NCBI RefSeq assembly: GCF_016950255.1
Contig: NZ_JACGFN010000001.1
Span: 310,001 to 374,000 of the forward strand
DNA from: Pectobacterium brasiliense
GTDB taxonomy: Bacteria > Pseudomonadota > Gammaproteobacteria > Enterobacterales > Enterobacteriaceae
Direction: 5' to 3'
DNA length: 64,000 nucleotides
The notes beneath the pieces are model-generated. The model did not search any database. It was not told the DNA's origin and saw only the letters and a program-made list of their open reading frames with translations. Position numbers and translations under genes: made by a program. Below, one piece after another: positions 1 through 11,230 of this stretch (positions are counted from its first letter, which is position 1; each line of letters starts with the position of its first letter).

Positions 1-191
1 TCAGAATTACTGAATCGGTGTTCCGCTTCGGGGCTGATGTGCGTAGCGGCGATGATGCCCGCGAAGCACAGCTACGCATGATTCGCGATGGTGAAGCGAT
101 GCCTGTTGAAGGTAGTTTGTCGCTGAAAGATGACAGCGACGATAACGATCGCACCGATGATACCGCGCCAGAAACGGGCGAGGATGAATAA
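1..191 (+). CDS. mukE: MukE, chromosome partition protein (3' end only)
   Basis: The frame open from the window edge to the TAA at 189-191 encodes the last 62 residues of MukE, the winged-helix subunit of the MukBEF condensin that bridges the kleisin MukF and the MukB heads. The stretch [18 protein letters not shown] and the following RDGEAMP motif match the E. coli C-terminus from memory. The tail after that is acidic ([11 protein letters not shown]), as is usual in the family. The gene begins outside the window. Its stop lies 19 nt before mukB, so the two are probably cotranscribed, with mukF expected further upstream. Identification is firm despite the truncation. Confidence 0.95.
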   Translation, partial: RITESVFRFGADVRSGDDAREAQLRMIRDGEAMPVEGSLSLKDDSDDNDRTDDTAPETGEDE

Positions 192-210
192 GTGTTGAGG
201 ATGAACAGGA

Positions 211-3200
211 ATGATTGAACGCGGTAAATTTCGCTCACTAACGCTGGTCAACTGGAACGGCTTTTTCGCCCGCACCTTCGATCTGGATGAACTGGTTACC
301 ACGCTATCCGGCGGTAACGGTGCCGGGAAATCCACTACGATGGCCGCCTTTATTACGGCGCTGATCCCTGACCTGACGCTGTTGCACTTCAGGAACACCA
401 CCGAAGCTGGTGCCACCAGCGGCTCGCGCGATAAAGGTCTGCACGGTAAATTGCGCGCCGGCGTCTGCTACTCCACGCTGGATGTCGTTAACTCGCGCCA
501 TCAGCGCGTGCTGGTTGGGGTCCGTCTCCAGCAGGTGGCAGGGCGCGACCGTAAAGTCGACATCAAGCCTTTCACCATTCAGGGGTTACCGACGGCGATA
601 CAGCCGACGCAAATTCTGACGCAGGTGGTCGGCGATCGTCAGGCGCGTGTGCTCTCATTGCAGGAGCTGAAAGATCGCGTCGAGGAGATGGAAGGCGTTC
701 AGTTCAAGCAGTTTAACTCCATCACCGACTATCACTCGCTGATGTTTGATTTGGGCGTGGTGCCGCGTCGCCTGCGTTCTGCTTCCGATCGCAGTAAGTT
801 CTATCGTCTGATCGAAGCTTCGCTGTACGGCGGTATTTCCAGCGCGATTACTCGCTCGCTGCGTGACTATCTGCTGCCGGAGAACAGCGGCGTGCGGAAA
901 GCGTTTCAGGATATGGAAGCCGCGCTGCGTGAAAACCGCATGACGCTGGAGGCGATTCGCGTTACCCAGTCCGATCGCGATCTGTTTAAGCACTTGATCT
1001 CTGAAGCGACCTCCTATGTTGCCGCCGACTACATGCGGCACGCCAATGAGCGTCGTATTCATCTGGATGGGGCGCTGGAACTGCGTCGTGACCTGTTCTC
1101 CAGCCGTAAGCAACTGTCGAGTGAGCAATATCGTCATGTAGAAATGGCGCGGGAGCTGGCGGAGCAGAGCGGTGCCGAAGGCGATCTGGAAACGGATTAT
1201 CAGGCAGCCAGCGACCACCTGAATCTGGTGCAGACAGCGATGCGTCAGCAGGAAAAGATCGAGCGCTATAACGCCGACCTGGAAGAATTGAGCTATCGCC
1301 TCGAAGAACAGAATGAGGTGGTGGAAGAAGCGCGGGAGCAGCAGGCGGAAAACGAAGAACGCGCCGATGCTGCCGAGTTGGAAGTGGATGAGCTGAAAAG
1401 CCAGCTTGCCGATTATCAGCAGGCACTGGACGTGCAGCAGACGCGCGCCATTCAGTATCAGCAGGCTCAGCAGGCGCTGGAACGCGCCCGCTCGCTGTGC
1501 CAGTTACCAGATTTAACGGCAGACAACGCGGATGAGTGGCTGGACAGCTATCAGGCGAAAGAGCAGGAAGCGACAGAAATCCTGCTGATGCTGGAGCAGA
1601 AACTGAGCGTGGCCGATGCGGCGCACGGCCAGTTTGAACAAGCCTACCAACTGGTGAGCAAGATTGCCGGTGCGGTGAATCGCAACGAAGCCTGGCAGGT
1701 TGCACGCGACCTGTTGCGCGATAGCTCTTCACAACGCTATCAGGCGGAGCGGGTACAGCCGCTGCGGATGCGTCTGTCTGAGTTGGAACAGCGCCTGCGC
1801 GAACAGCAGGATGCCGAGCGATTATTACAGGATTTCAACAAACGCAACGGCCAGGATTATCAACCGGAAGAGCTGGAATCACTCCAGCAAGAACTTGATG
1901 CCCGCATCGAAACGCTGTCATCGCTGGTGGCAGAAGCGGGTGAGCGTCGCATGGCGCTACGTCAGGAGCTGGAGCAGACTCAACAGCGCATTCAGAAGCT
2001 GACGGCGCGTGCGCCAGTCTGGCTGGCTGCACAAGAAATGCTGACGCAGCTGAGCGAGCAGAGCGGCGAAACGTTTGAAGATAGCCGTCAGGTGACGGAA
2101 TTCATGCAGCAGTTGCTGGAGCGCGAGCGTGAAACCACGGTTGAACGTGACGACATCGCGGCCCGTAAACGGCAGATCGAAACGCAGATTGAGCGACTGA
2201 GTCAGCCCGGAGGTTCGGAAGACCCGCGCCTGAACGCGCTGGCGGAACGTTTTGGCGGCGTACTGCTGTCTGAGATTTATGATGACGTGACGTTGGATGA
2301 TGCGCCGTACTTCTCGGCGCTTTATGGTCCCTCCCGCCATGCCATCGTGGTGTCCGATCTTTCGCTAGTGCGCGATCAGCTTGCTGGTCTGGAAGACTGC
2401 CCGGAAGACCTGTATCTGATCGAGGGGGATCCGCAGTCGTTTGATGACAGCGTGTTTGCCGTTGAAGAGCTGGAACGTGCCGTCGTGGTGAAAGTCGCGG
2501 AGCGCCAGTGGCGTTATTCGCGCTTCCCGGAAGTGCCATTGTTTGGCCGCGCCGCGCGAGAAATGCGTCTGGAAAGCCTGCGTGATGAGCGCGAAGCGCT
2601 GGCGGAACAGTACGCGACGCTGTCATTCGACGTGCAGAAAACGCAGCGTCTGCACCAGTCGTTCAGCCGCTTTATCGGTACGCATCTGGCTGTCGTTTTT
2701 GATGAAGATCCCGAAGCGGAAATTCGTACGCTCAGTTCCCGTCGCGGCGAACTGGATCGTGCGATGGCGAGCTTTGATGGCGAAAACCAGCAGCAGCGGC
2801 AGCAGTACGATCAGGCGAAAGAAGCCAGCGCACAGCTGAATAAACTGATTCCGCGCATTAGCCTGCTTTGCGATGAGACATTGCAGGATCGCGTGGAAGA
2901 GATTCGCGCAGAGCTGGATGAAACCGAAGAGTCTGCCCGTTTTATTCAACAGCATGGTGCAACGCTGGCTAAGCTGGAGCCGTTGGTTTCTGTCCTGCAA
3001 AGCGACCCGCAGCAGCATGAGCAGTTGCAGGAAGATTATACGCAGGCGCAGAACGCACAGCGGCAGGCAAAACAGCAGGCGTTTGCGTTGACCGAAGTTG
3101 TGCAGCGTCGCGCGCACTTCAGCTATGCCGACTCAGCTGGAATGCTGGGTGAGAATGCTGGCTTGAATGACAAGCTGCGCCATCGTTTGGAACAGGCTGA

Positions 3201-4650
3201 AGCGGAACGGACAAAAGCGCGTGAACAGCTACGTCAACATCAGGCACAGCTGACGCAGTACAGTCAGGTTCAGGCATCGCTGAAAAGCTCTTACGATGCC
3301 AAGCAGGACATGCTGAAGGAACTGACGCAAGAGCTTCAGGATATTGGTGTACGTGCGGATGCTGATGCCGAAGCGCGCGCTCGTCAGCGTCGTGATGAGC
3401 TACATGCTGCATTAAGCACCAACCGCTCGCGGCGTAATCAGTTGGAAAAACAGATTACGTTCTGTGAAGCGGAAATGGACAGCTTGCAGAAGAAACTACG
3501 CAAGCTGGAACGCGATTACCATCAGATGCGTGAGCAGGTTGTTACGGCGAAAGCGGGCTGGTGTGCAGTCATGCGTTTGGTGAAAGACAATGGCGTCGAG
3601 CGTCGCCTGCACCGTCGTGAACTCGCCTATATGGAAGGCGATGAACTGCGTTCCATGTCGGATAAGGCGCTGGGTGCGCTGCGTCTGGCGGTTGCGGACA
3701 ACGAACATCTGCGCGATGTGCTGCGGCTTTCGGAAGATCCGAAGCGGCCGGAGCGCAAGATCCAGTTCTATATCGCCGTTTACCAGCACCTGCGCGAACG
3801 TATCCGTCAGGATATTATCCGCACCGATGATCCGGTAGAAGCGATTGAGCAGATGGAGATCGAGCTTAACCGTCTGACTGAAGAGCTGACGGCGCGTGAG
3901 CAGATGCTGGCCATCAGTTCACGCAGCGTGGCAAACATCATTCGTAAAACGATCCAGCGTGAGCAGAACCGCATTCGGATGCTGAACCAGGGGCTGCAAG
4001 CGGTCGCATTTGGTCAGGTGAAGAGCGTTCGCCTAAACGTCAACGTGCGCGAAACGCATACTACGTTGCTCAACGTGCTGTCCGAACAGCAGGAAATGCA
4101 TCAGGATCTGTTTAACAGCAACCGTCTGACCTTCTCGGAAGCGTTGGCAAAACTGTATCAGCGCCTGAATCCTGAAATTGATATGGGACAGCGCACGCCG
4201 CAAACCATCGGTGAAGAGCTGCTGGATTACCGAAACTACCTTGAAATGGAAGTTGAAGTTAACCGTGGCGCTGATGGTTGGCTACGGGCGGAAAGTGGGG
4301 CGCTGTCGACCGGGGAAGCCATCGGTACCGGGATGTCGATTCTGGTCATGGTAGTGCAGAGCTGGGAAGAAGAGTCTAAGCGCCTGCGTGGCAAAGATAT
4401 TATTCCATGCCGTCTGCTCTTCCTTGATGAAGCGGCGCGTCTGGATGCCAAGTCGATCGCGACATTGTTCGAGCTCTGCGATCGTCTGGAAATGCAGTTG
4501 GTCATCGCGGCACCGGAAAATATCAGCCCCGAGAAGGGAACCACCTATAAGCTGGTGCGTAAAGTCTACCAGAACAACGAGCACGTCCATGTGGTCGGGC
4601 TGCGCGGTTTCGGAACGGAAGCGCCAGAGACGCAAGAGCAAGCCTCGTAG
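211..4650 (+). CDS. mukB: MukB, SMC-like chromosome condensin ATPase
   Basis: MukB is the SMC-like ATPase of the MukBEF complex, which compacts and helps segregate the chromosome. The protein has 1479 residues against about 1486 in E. coli. A Walker A motif GGNGAGKS ends at Lys40/Ser41. Long Gln/Glu/Arg-rich coiled-coil stretches follow, broken near residues 650-800 by a globular hinge region. The C-terminal head carries an ABC-type signature ALSTGEA at 1364-1370 and a Walker [12 protein letters not shown] from 1402. The ATG lies 19 nt after the mukE stop, which fits the mukFEB operon. An intrinsic terminator lies 35 bp downstream. The frame is intact and all ATPase motifs are present. Confidence 0.98.
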   Translation: MIERGKFRSLTLVNWNGFFARTFDLDELVTTLSGGNGAGKSTTMAAFITALIPDLTLLHFRNTTEAGATSGSRDKGLHGKLRAGVCYSTLDVVNSRHQRVLVGVRLQQVAGRDRKVDIKPFTIQGLPTAIQPTQILTQVVGDRQARVLSLQELKDRVEEMEGVQFKQFNSITDYHSLMFDLGVVPRRLRSASDRSKFYRLIEASLYGGISSAITRSLRDYLLPENSGVRKAFQDMEAALRENRMTLEAIRVTQSDRDLFKHLISEATSYVAADYMRHANERRIHLDGALELRRDLFSSRKQLSSEQYRHVEMARELAEQSGAEGDLETDYQAASDHLNLVQTAMRQQEKIERYNADLEELSYRLEEQNEVVEEAREQQAENEERADAAELEVDELKSQLADYQQALDVQQTRAIQYQQAQQALERARSLCQLPDLTADNADEWLDSYQAKEQEATEILLMLEQKLSVADAAHGQFEQAYQLVSKIAGAVNRNEAWQVARDLLRDSSSQRYQAERVQPLRMRLSELEQRLREQQDAERLLQDFNKRNGQDYQPEELESLQQELDARIETLSSLVAEAGERRMALRQELEQTQQRIQKLTARAPVWLAAQEMLTQLSEQSGETFEDSRQVTEFMQQLLERERETTVERDDIAARKRQIETQIERLSQPGGSEDPRLNALAERFGGVLLSEIYDDVTLDDAPYFSALYGPSRHAIVVSDLSLVRDQLAGLEDCPEDLYLIEGDPQSFDDSVFAVEELERAVVVKVAERQWRYSRFPEVPLFGRAAREMRLESLRDEREALAEQYATLSFDVQKTQRLHQSFSRFIGTHLAVVFDEDPEAEIRTLSSRRGELDRAMASFDGENQQQRQQYDQAKEASAQLNKLIPRISLLCDETLQDRVEEIRAELDETEESARFIQQHGATLAKLEPLVSVLQSDPQQHEQLQEDYTQAQNAQRQAKQQAFALTEVVQRRAHFSYADSAGMLGENAGLNDKLRHRLEQAEAERTKAREQLRQHQAQLTQYSQVQASLKSSYDAKQDMLKELTQELQDIGVRADADAEARARQRRDELHAALSTNRSRRNQLEKQITFCEAEMDSLQKKLRKLERDYHQMREQVVTAKAGWCAVMRLVKDNGVERRLHRRELAYMEGDELRSMSDKALGALRLAVADNEHLRDVLRLSEDPKRPERKIQFYIAVYQHLRERIRQDIIRTDDPVEAIEQMEIELNRLTEELTAREQMLAISSRSVANIIRKTIQREQNRIRMLNQGLQAVAFGQVKSVRLNVNVRETHTTLLNVLSEQQEMHQDLFNSNRLTFSEALAKLYQRLNPEIDMGQRTPQTIGEELLDYRNYLEMEVEVNRGADGWLRAESGALSTGEAIGTGMSILVMVVQSWEEESKRLRGKDIIPCRLLFLDEAARLDAKSIATLFELCDRLEMQLVIAAPENISPEKGTTYKLVRKVYQNNEHVHVVGLRGFGTEAPETQEQAS

Positions 4651-4685
4651 CGATAAACCTTGCTGTTATTTTCTTCTATAATCAT

Positions 4686-4717
4686 AAAGCCGCTTTTTTA
4701 AGCGGCTTTATTTTTTT
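4686..4717 (+). terminator. intrinsic terminator of the muk operon
   Basis: A perfect 9-bp stem, AAAGCCGCT at 4686-4694 and AGCGGCTTT at 4701-4709, is followed by a run of T. It sits 35 bp after the mukB stop. Confidence 0.9.
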
Positions 4718-5028
4718 CGTAAAGGAAATGTTGAATGCGAATAGCTTCATCAAATACGTAAGATAATAACCAGAAGAAGAAGCAAAAATATTTTTCTCTT
4801 TATATACTGACGATAAAACGATGGCAGGCCGTAGAAGGATTTGCGGTTTTATGTTGCAAGGTGGCGTACCGTAATAACGGACGCGATATAAAAATGTCCT
4901 ATTTCATTCTTTCTCGTTTTCTACAATGGAAACGAAAAAATGAGCTTACGTGAGTATGACCGTATACGAGCGAATTCGGTTTGTTATTTCCATATCCAAC
5001 GTGGATTGTCGTGAAAGCAGAGTGATTA
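4718..5028. other. AT-rich intergenic region upstream of ldtD
   Basis: About 310 bp between the muk terminator and ldtD. It is AT-rich and should contain the ldtD promoter, but I could not fix a convincing -35/-10 pair. Only very short open frames are present (for example 24 codons from 4940), none with a good ribosome binding site. No repeat or RNA structure stood out. Confidence 0.5.
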
Positions 5029-6786
5029 ATGAGTACAGGGGATAAATGGATGTTGTTGTTACATAAACGAAAAATGGTCAGGCTGCTGTTACGCGTGGGT
5101 TGTATTTGGGTCGGAAGCCTGTCTCCTTCGTTTTCGGTGCTGGCAGCATCTCCAACGGTGGTATCCGGCTTATCGCAAAGCTCGGGCGTGGTGTCTGTAG
5201 AAAATAGCCGTGCAGGGCTTCTGGCTGCGCTGCCGCACGGTATGACGTTACATTATCTCTCTGATTTATCATCGCTTTATGCCCAACATCAGATGCAACC
5301 TATGTGGGCAGATAACCGTGCGGTTCAACAGTTTCAACAACAGCTGGCCGAATTGGCGATAGCTGGCGTACAACCACAGTTCACTACGTGGGTAACCTGG
5401 CTGACCGATCCACAATTGACCGGATTTGCGCGCGATGCCGTGCTCTCGGATGCGATGCTGGGCTATTTGCAGTTCGTTTCGGGTGTAGAACGTAGCGGTA
5501 ATGACTGGTTGTACAGCAGCGTACCTTACCGTCTGCAATCGCCGACGCTCAATGTCGTTTCACAATGGCAACAGGCCGTGAAATCCGGCACCAGCGCGGC
5601 TTATGTCGTTTCGCTGGCACCACAGCATTCGCAATACGCCAAAATGCATGAAGCGCTGAAGACGATGCTGACGGACAATCGCCCGTGGCCGAGCCTGAAT
5701 CTGGCGGAGTCTCTGCGCCCGGAACAGCAGAGTCGGGAACTGGCGGTGCTGCGTGAAATTCTGCAACGTACTGGCATGCTGTCTTCAACGGAGAGCATTA
5801 CGCTGTTTAACGAAAATACCGCCGCGACGACAGTATCGACAGGGCAGGCTCCGTTGGTTGAGGGTGGTGCTATCGACGATCGTTATACTGGTGAACTGGT
5901 TGACGCGGTTAAACGCTTCCAGCACTGGCAAGGGCTGGAGGATGATGGCGTTATTGGTAAGCGTACGCGCGATTGGCTCAATGTGTCCCCGCAAATGCGC
6001 GCAACGCTGCTGGCGCTGAATATCCAGCGTCTGCGCCTGCTACCGGATAACGTTCACACCGGTATCATGGTGAACATCCCCAATTATTCACTAATCTATT
6101 ATCAGGATGGTGCTGAACGCTTATCATCACGCGTCATTGTTGGGCAGCCTAAACGCAAAACGCCATTGATGAGCAGCTCGCTGTATAACGTGGTGGTCAA
6201 TCCGCCGTGGAATGTTCCTACGACGCTGACTCGGCAGGACATCATTCCTAAAGTCGTACGCGACCCCGGTTATCTACAGCGTCATGGCTACACGGTGTTG
6301 TCCGGCTGGAGTCAGGATGCTGAAGCGATCGATCCTTCCATGATCGATTGGCCGATGGTTTCAGCAGAGCGCTTCCCCTACCGACTGCGTCAGGCTCCAG
6401 GTGCGAATAACTCGCTAGGACGCTATAAATTCAATATGCCGAATTCAGAAGCGATTTATCTGCACGACACGCCTAATCATAATCTGTTCCAGCGCGATAT
6501 CCGGGCGCTAAGTTCCGGCTGCGTGCGGGTTAATAAGGCATCGGAACTGGCTAGCATGCTATTGCAGGATGCGGGATGGAATAATAGTCGTATTTCTTCC
6601 ACGCTGGATCAGGGAAATACCACCTTCGTGTCGATGAAACATCGGATTCCGGTCAATCTCTATTACCTGACCGCGTGGGTGGCAGAAGATGGTAGACCGC
6701 AGTTCCGAACAGATATTTACAATTATGATGACACCGCTCGTGCCGGGACGAAAGTGCTGTCCAGAGCAGGGCTGTTGCTTCAGTAA
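5029..6786 (+). CDS. ldtD: L,D-transpeptidase LdtD (YcbB)
   Basis: LdtD is a periplasmic L,D-transpeptidase that forms 3-3 (mDAP-mDAP) cross-links in peptidoglycan and can replace PBP cross-linking under envelope stress or beta-lactam pressure. The 585-residue protein has a basic, hydrophobic N-terminus (roughly residues 17-40) that looks like a signal peptide ending near SVLA. A peptidoglycan-binding-like helical segment lies near 285-315 ([18 protein letters not shown]). The C-terminal YkuD domain has HDTPNHNLF and the SSGCVRV catalytic motif with Cys498. E. coli LdtD is 615 aa, and the difference lies in the variable linker. The start is uncertain: a second ATG at 5050 would also keep the signal peptide. 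mepK follows, which links cross-link formation with cross-link cleavage. Confidence 0.95.
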   Translation: MSTGDKWMLLLHKRKMVRLLLRVGCIWVGSLSPSFSVLAASPTVVSGLSQSSGVVSVENSRAGLLAALPHGMTLHYLSDLSSLYAQHQMQPMWADNRAVQQFQQQLAELAIAGVQPQFTTWVTWLTDPQLTGFARDAVLSDAMLGYLQFVSGVERSGNDWLYSSVPYRLQSPTLNVVSQWQQAVKSGTSAAYVVSLAPQHSQYAKMHEALKTMLTDNRPWPSLNLAESLRPEQQSRELAVLREILQRTGMLSSTESITLFNENTAATTVSTGQAPLVEGGAIDDRYTGELVDAVKRFQHWQGLEDDGVIGKRTRDWLNVSPQMRATLLALNIQRLRLLPDNVHTGIMVNIPNYSLIYYQDGAERLSSRVIVGQPKRKTPLMSSSLYNVVVNPPWNVPTTLTRQDIIPKVVRDPGYLQRHGYTVLSGWSQDAEAIDPSMIDWPMVSAERFPYRLRQAPGANNSLGRYKFNMPNSEAIYLHDTPNHNLFQRDIRALSSGCVRVNKASELASMLLQDAGWNNSRISSTLDQGNTTFVSMKHRIPVNLYYLTAWVAEDGRPQFRTDIYNYDDTARAGTKVLSRAGLLLQ

Positions 6787-6829
6787 GTATTGAAAACACG
6801 AGCATTAGCGGTATCGGTATTTTATCGTT

Positions 6830-6858
6830 TTGCGGGGGATCGATGCGATCTCCCGCAA
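6830..6858. repeat. 29-bp hairpin between ldtD and mepK
   Basis: TTGCGGGGGATCG (6830-6842) and CGATCTCCCGCAA (6846-6858) form a 13-bp stem with a single G-T pair and a 3-nt loop. No T-run follows, so it is not a standard terminator. It may stabilise the ldtD mRNA end or attenuate read-through. Confidence 0.6.
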
Positions 6859-6964
6859 ACCTGTAAGCAAAGCGGGTTGACTCACTTTTCTCTGGCAGTT
6901 AAGGTTCAAGGCGGCACGTTTTGTGCCTCCTTTTATACCGTTCTTTAGCCAGGGTACTTGTTCT

Positions 6965-7513
6965 ATGGATCACATTGACAATCATCGCCGTAAGTGGCTT
7001 GCACTGGGTGGTGCAGCGTTGGGTATCGCACTGCTTCCCGGTCAGGCATTTGCGACGTTATCTACACCCCGACCACGAATTTTGACGCTGAACAATCTGA
7101 ATACCGGAGAGCGGCTGAAAACGGAATTCTTTGATGGCAAACGGTATAACAAGTCAGAACTTTCCCGCCTGAATCACTTTTTCCGCGATTATCGCGCCAA
7201 TAAAGTCAAAACGATTGATCCCCAACTCTTCGATCAGCTCTATCGCTTACAGGTGATGTTGGGTACCAACAAGCCCGTACAGCTGATTTCTGGTTATCGC
7301 GCGATAGATACGAATAATGAATTACGTGCGCATAGCAGAGGTGTGGCAAAGCAGAGCTACCACACGAAAGGGCAGGCGATGGATTTTCATATTGAAGGCG
7401 TTCAACTCGCTAACATTCGTAAAGCGGCGATGAAAATGCGTGCTGGCGGCGTTGGCTACTACCCACGCAGCGATTTCGTCCACATCGATACCGGCCCCGT
7501 CCGCACCTGGTAA
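6965..7513 (+). CDS. mepK: MepK (YcbK), murein endopeptidase of the M15 family
   Basis: MepK is a zinc endopeptidase that in E. coli cleaves 3-3 peptide cross-links, the bonds made by L,D-transpeptidases such as the upstream LdtD. Starting at ATG 6965 gives 182 residues, the E. coli length. It starts MDHIDNHRRKWLALGG, a twin-arginine-like signal ending near GQAFA. An in-frame ATG at 6923 would add 14 hydrophobic residues ahead of the signal and is less likely. M15-type metal ligands are visible in SYHTKGQAMDFHI and FVHIDTGP. The gene lies 178 nt after ldtD in the same direction. The product is probably periplasmic. Confidence 0.93.
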   Translation: MDHIDNHRRKWLALGGAALGIALLPGQAFATLSTPRPRILTLNNLNTGERLKTEFFDGKRYNKSELSRLNHFFRDYRANKVKTIDPQLFDQLYRLQVMLGTNKPVQLISGYRAIDTNNELRAHSRGVAKQSYHTKGQAMDFHIEGVQLANIRKAAMKMRAGGVGYYPRSDFVHIDTGPVRTW

Positions 7514-7594
7514 TCGGCTACCGCAGCACGACACTTTTTTGATTCGGCTCGCTGAGACATCGCGAGCCGCTCAGTTTATTCAACATGGAGTGAT

Positions 7595-8242
7595 ATGAAA
7601 TATCAAATTGTCCCGGTGACGGCATTTAGCCAGAACTGCACGTTGTTATGGTGCGAAAAAACCAATGAAGCGGCGATTGTCGATCCCGGTGGTGATGCAG
7701 AAAAAATCAAACGTGCTGTCGCGGATGCAGGGATTTCAGTTAAGCAGGTTTTATTAACGCACGGTCATCTGGATCATGTTGGGGCGGCTGCCGAGTTGGC
7801 CGAGCACTATCAGGTCGCAATTATTGGCCCGCAGATTGAAGATGCTTTCTGGCTGGAAGGGTTACCGGCACAGAGCCGGATGTTTGGTCTGGAAGAATGT
7901 GCGCCGCTGACGCCATCACGTTGGCTACAGGAAGGCGATGAGGTCAACGTGGGTGAGACGACGCTAGCGGTTTTCCATTGCCCAGGCCATACTCCGGGCC
8001 ACATTGTTTTCTTTGATGCGGAATCGCGTCTGGCGCAGGTGGGCGATGTGATTTTCAACGGCGGCGTAGGGCGCACTGATTTCCCACAGGGAGATCATCA
8101 GGCGTTGATTGCGTCTATCAAAAATAAGTTGCTGCCGCTGGGTGACGATGTGACGTTTATTCCGGGACACGGCCCGATGTCGACCTTAGGGCATGAACGC
8201 AAGACCAACCCTTTCCTGCGTGAAGATGCCGCGATTTGGTAG
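7595..8242 (+). CDS. gloC: GloC (YcbL), metallo-beta-lactamase-fold glyoxalase II
   Basis: This is a cytoplasmic type-II glyoxalase that hydrolyses S-lactoylglutathione in methylglyoxal detoxification. The 215-residue protein has the metal-binding THGHLDHVG motif near residues 54-62, a second histidine in CPGHTPGH, an aspartate in [15 protein letters not shown], and the last histidine in FIPGHGPMS. Length and motifs fit E. coli YcbL. The ATG is preceded by GGAGTGAT, a reasonable ribosome binding site. A strong terminator shared with the convergent aspC lies just downstream. Confidence 0.94.
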   Translation: MKYQIVPVTAFSQNCTLLWCEKTNEAAIVDPGGDAEKIKRAVADAGISVKQVLLTHGHLDHVGAAAELAEHYQVAIIGPQIEDAFWLEGLPAQSRMFGLEECAPLTPSRWLQEGDEVNVGETTLAVFHCPGHTPGHIVFFDAESRLAQVGDVIFNGGVGRTDFPQGDHQALIASIKNKLLPLGDDVTFIPGHGPMSTLGHERKTNPFLREDAAIW

Positions 8243-8270
8243 TGTTTTATAGACTTGAAACGCAGAAATA

Positions 8271-8300
8271 AAAAAGCCGACATTCTATGTCGGCTTTTTT
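8271..8300. terminator. bidirectional terminator between gloC and aspC
   Basis: AAAAAGCCGACA at 8271-8282 pairs with TGTCGGCTTTTTT at 8288-8300. An A-run lies on one side and a T-run on the other, so it can serve both convergent genes. Confidence 0.9.
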
Positions 8301-8313
8301 GATCGCGGAAGAA

Positions 8314-9504
8314 TCAGAGTACGGCAACAATCGCTTCGCAGAGCGGAGCCATATTTTCTGGCGTCATTCCTGCAACGTTGATACGGCCGGAATTCACCGC
8401 GTAAACACCGAATTCGTCACGCAGACGCAGAACCTGCTCCTTGGTCAAGCCGCTGAATGAGAACATCCCATTCTGGTCGATGATGAAGGAGAAATCCTGC
8501 TGCGCGCCTTTTTCCTGCAAAGTATTCACGAACAGCTGACGCATACGCTGAATGCGTTCACGCATCGCCGTCAATTCCTGCTCCCAAATGGCTTTCAGTG
8601 CGTCGTTGCCCAAAATGGTCGCAACAACGGTCGCGCCGTGTGACGGTGGGTTGGAGTAGTTTGCGCGAATAGCCGCTTTCACCTGGCTGAATGCTGTGTC
8701 TGCCGTTGCGGCATCAGCGGCAACCAGCGTGCAGGCACCGACGCGCTCATTGTACAAACCGAAGTTTTTAGAGTATGAGCTGCATACGATCAGTTCATCG
8801 TGTTTTGCAGCGAAGAGACGCAGGCCTTCCGCATCTTCTTCGAGCCCACGGGCGAAGCCCTGATAGGCGAAGTCAAACAGCGGCAGCCAGCCTTTGGCTA
8901 CTGACAGTTCGGCCAGCTTAGCCCACTGCTCAGCGGTAGGATCGATACCCGTTGGGTTATGGCAACAGCCGTGGAACAGCACTACGTCACCCGCTTGTGC
9001 GGCGTTCAGGCTGTTCAGCAGGCCATCAAAATCCAGCGCATGGTTTGCAGCATCGTAGTAGTCATACTGGCACACTTCCAAACCGACAGCAGAGAAAACG
9101 TTGTTGTGATTTGGCCAGGTTGGGTTGCTGATCCAAATACGTTTCGCAGACGTTTGATTTGCAATGAAATCAGCGGCTACACGCAATGCACCGGTTCCGC
9201 CCGGCGTTTGCGCTGTACGGGCACGTTTGTCGGCAATGATGGCATTTTGCTTGCCAAACAACAGCTCTTGCGTGCACTGACCGAATGCTGGCAGACCGTC
9301 AATGCCCAGATAGTTTTTGGTGGTTTCATTTTCCAGCAGATAGTGTTCTGCTTTTTTTACGCTGGTCAGAACCGGAGTTTTACCGGTTTCATCTTTATAG
9401 ACACCAATACCCAGATTGATTTTATTCGCGCGGTCATCGGCGCGGAAAAGATCGGTCAGCCCGAGAATAGGATCGGCCGGTGCGGCAGAGATATTTTCAA
9501 ACAT
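8314..9504 (-). CDS. aspC: aspartate aminotransferase AspC
   Basis: AspC is a PLP-dependent class I aminotransferase that interconverts aspartate and 2-oxoglutarate with oxaloacetate and glutamate. It also acts on aromatic amino acids. The ATG at 9504 gives [16 protein letters not shown] and 396 residues, exactly the E. coli length. The frame is open 23 codons further upstream, but that extension has no family similarity. The PLP lysine lies in [16 protein letters not shown]. Other landmarks are [12 protein letters not shown] and the aspartate in LFDFAYQGF. The gene is read towards gloC and ends at the shared terminator. The OmpF-type porin gene lies upstream in the same direction with its own terminator. 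Confidence 0.97.
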   Translation of the reverse strand: MFENISAAPADPILGLTDLFRADDRANKINLGIGVYKDETGKTPVLTSVKKAEHYLLENETTKNYLGIDGLPAFGQCTQELLFGKQNAIIADKRARTAQTPGGTGALRVAADFIANQTSAKRIWISNPTWPNHNNVFSAVGLEVCQYDYYDAANHALDFDGLLNSLNAAQAGDVVLFHGCCHNPTGIDPTAEQWAKLAELSVAKGWLPLFDFAYQGFARGLEEDAEGLRLFAAKHDELIVCSSYSKNFGLYNERVGACTLVAADAATADTAFSQVKAAIRANYSNPPSHGATVVATILGNDALKAIWEQELTAMRERIQRMRQLFVNTLQEKGAQQDFSFIIDQNGMFSFSGLTKEQVLRLRDEFGVYAVNSGRINVAGMTPENMAPLCEAIVAVL

Positions 9505-9744
9505 TGCCAGAATGTTCCATAACTGAGATGAAATAAGAATTCTCAGAGTACCGTCAGTAAAAGGCTTTGCCAACCGTTGATGTCAAAAAGAAAGGGAAAT
9601 AACAGGGAGAAGGAGAGAGACGAAATAAAAGACTGGTTAGGCGAGAATAATTGGCGCAGCGTGGCGTAAAGCAGAAACAAAAAATGTGAGGGAGTGTTTT
9701 TCAGTATTACTGACGACGGTTGAGAAGGAGGGCTACTTAGCGTG
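9505..9744. other. aspC upstream region
   Basis: About 240 bp between aspC and the porin terminator. A 92-codon frame on the minus strand crosses this area and runs through the terminator. Its composition (Ser/Leu/Phe-rich) and lack of a ribosome binding site argue against a gene. The aspC promoter should lie here but was not pinned down. Confidence 0.45.
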
Positions 9745-9778
9745 CAATAAAAAAGACAGAGCCGAAGCCCTGTCTTTT
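9745..9778 (-). terminator. terminator of the OmpF-type porin gene
   Basis: Read on the minus strand, AAAAGACAG (9778-9770) pairs with CTGTCTTTT (9759-9751) around a short GC-rich tip, followed by T residues. It lies 45 bp after the porin stop. Confidence 0.88.
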
Positions 9779-9822
9779 CCTGCAATACGAACGAGTAACT
9801 CGTTACGTTATGCTGAGGCAAC

Positions 9823-10935
9823 TTAGAACTGGTAAGTCAGGCCAACAGCAACAGTATCGTCATCGTTGATGCCGTATACGTTGGTGTCTTTAATCAGGTT
9901 GATTTGGTAGTCAACATAGGTAGACATGTTTTTGTTGAATGCATAAGTAGCACCAACGCTGACATATTTAGTGATGTAATCATTTTTATTGTTTACATCG
10001 TCTTTAGCTTTGCCAGAAACATATGCCAGAGATGGGGTCAGGCCGAAATCGAAGTTGTATTGTGCAACAGCTTCAAAGATTTTGGTTTTGTCAGCAAAAC
10101 CATCAGTCAGAGCAACGCCTGCAGGGCCTGAAGTTTGACCAATATAAGAAAGGTTACGATATTCACCGTAGGTAGCCGCTAAATAGACTGCATTGGCATC
10201 ATATTTCAGACCAGTTGCCCACGCTTCAGCTTTCTTACCACGACCAGTGGTCGCATTGTTGTTTTGGTTATCAGTACGGTTAACTGCAGCATAAGATGCT
10301 ACAACACCCAGACCGATATCTGAGTCATAAGAAGAGGAGATACCCCAGCCGTCACCATTTTGCTCGTTAATGTTGCCACGGCTGTTAGTGCTGTCGCTGT
10401 TGTTTTTACCTTGGTATTGAACAGCGAAGTTCCAGCCGTCAACCAGACCGAAGAAGTTGCTGTTACGGTAAGTTGCAACGCCAGTAGAACGACCGGTCAG
10501 GAAGTTATCGGAGTTGGATTGATCGCCACCAAACTCTGGCAGTACGTCGGTATAAGCGATACCGTCATATGCAATACCCAGGTTACGACCGTAGTCGAAA
10601 GAACCAGCATCAGCAAATTTCAAACCAGCAAAAGCATAACGAGTTTTATCAGCGTTGGAAGAACCAGAGCTTTCAGCTCTGTTACCTTGGAACTGATATT
10701 CAAAACGGCCAAAACCAGTCAGTTGATCAGCGATCTGAGTTTCACCTTTGAAGCCCAGACGAGCATAGGTTTTGTCGCCATCATTACCGTTGTTATCAGA
10801 GAAGTAGTGCAGACCAGTGATTTTACCAGTCAGATCCAGCTTGTTGCCATCTTTGTTATAAACTTCAGCGGCGTTTGCTGCGCCTGCGACTAACAGAGCT
10901 GGGATTACTACTGCAAGAATGTTGCGTTTCATCAT
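9823..10935 (-). CDS. ompF: OmpF-type general trimeric porin
   Basis: This is an outer-membrane diffusion porin of the OmpF/OmpC/PhoE family, a 16-stranded beta-barrel trimer admitting small hydrophilic solutes. From ATG 10935 it has 370 residues. The signal peptide starts [19 protein letters not shown] and is cleaved after ANA, giving mature [13 protein letters not shown]. The loop-3 constriction motif PEFGGD is present and the protein ends in YQF, the terminal phenylalanine recognised by the BAM complex. GAGGGTAATA precedes the start. Position between aspC and asnS is that of E. coli ompF, and the leader DNA also resembles ompF, so the symbol is used, although a local OmpC-like role cannot be excluded. 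Confidence 0.93.
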   Translation of the reverse strand: MMKRNILAVVIPALLVAGAANAAEVYNKDGNKLDLTGKITGLHYFSDNNGNDGDKTYARLGFKGETQIADQLTGFGRFEYQFQGNRAESSGSSNADKTRYAFAGLKFADAGSFDYGRNLGIAYDGIAYTDVLPEFGGDQSNSDNFLTGRSTGVATYRNSNFFGLVDGWNFAVQYQGKNNSDSTNSRGNINEQNGDGWGISSSYDSDIGLGVVASYAAVNRTDNQNNNATTGRGKKAEAWATGLKYDANAVYLAATYGEYRNLSYIGQTSGPAGVALTDGFADKTKIFEAVAQYNFDFGLTPSLAYVSGKAKDDVNNKNDYITKYVSVGATYAFNKNMSTYVDYQINLIKDTNVYGINDDDTVAVGLTYQF

Positions 10936-11160
10936 TATTACCCTCATTGGTGTTATTTAGACACCTGCCACTGCCATAAATAATTCTTTACGGAACTATT
11001 CCTGAAAGTTTGGTGTCTTCCTGTGTCTGAACGCAGTTTTCCATTCACTCGCCAGTTAATCCACCCTAAAGATGCTACAAACTTCGTAATCGAGTAACAA
11101 ATAGAAATAATGTGTGTCTAAATGTAAAATTCAGGGAACTTTGTGAGGCATAACAAAAAT
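10936..11160 (-). promoter_or_regulatory. ompF-type promoter and leader
   Basis: Read on the minus strand, this region has several blocks I recognise from the E. coli ompF leader: GACACCAAACT, AGTTCCGTAAA, GCAGTGGCAGGTGTC and GAGGGTAATAATGATGA around the start. The last block is where the MicF small RNA pairs in E. coli. Further upstream are AT-rich stretches with TTACATTT and TTGTTACT, the place where OmpR boxes would be expected. Exact -35/-10 and OmpR sites were not assigned. Confidence 0.6.
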
Positions 11161-11161
11161 T

Positions 11162-11190
11162 AAAAAAAAAGAGCCGGGAAACCCGACTCT
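11162..11190 (-). terminator. terminator of asnS
   Basis: On the minus strand AGAGTCGGG pairs with CCCGGCTCT (one G-T pair) around a TTT loop and is followed by a run of T. It lies about 40 bp after the asnS stop. Confidence 0.88.
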
Positions 11191-11230
11191 TCTTTTCTAC
11201 ATATTTGTTTTACTTATATTAAATTTTTAT

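Noticed and set aside
9543..9821. A 92-codon minus-strand frame between the porin gene and aspC
   Set aside because: It runs through the porin terminator, has low-complexity Ser/Leu/Phe content and no ribosome binding site.
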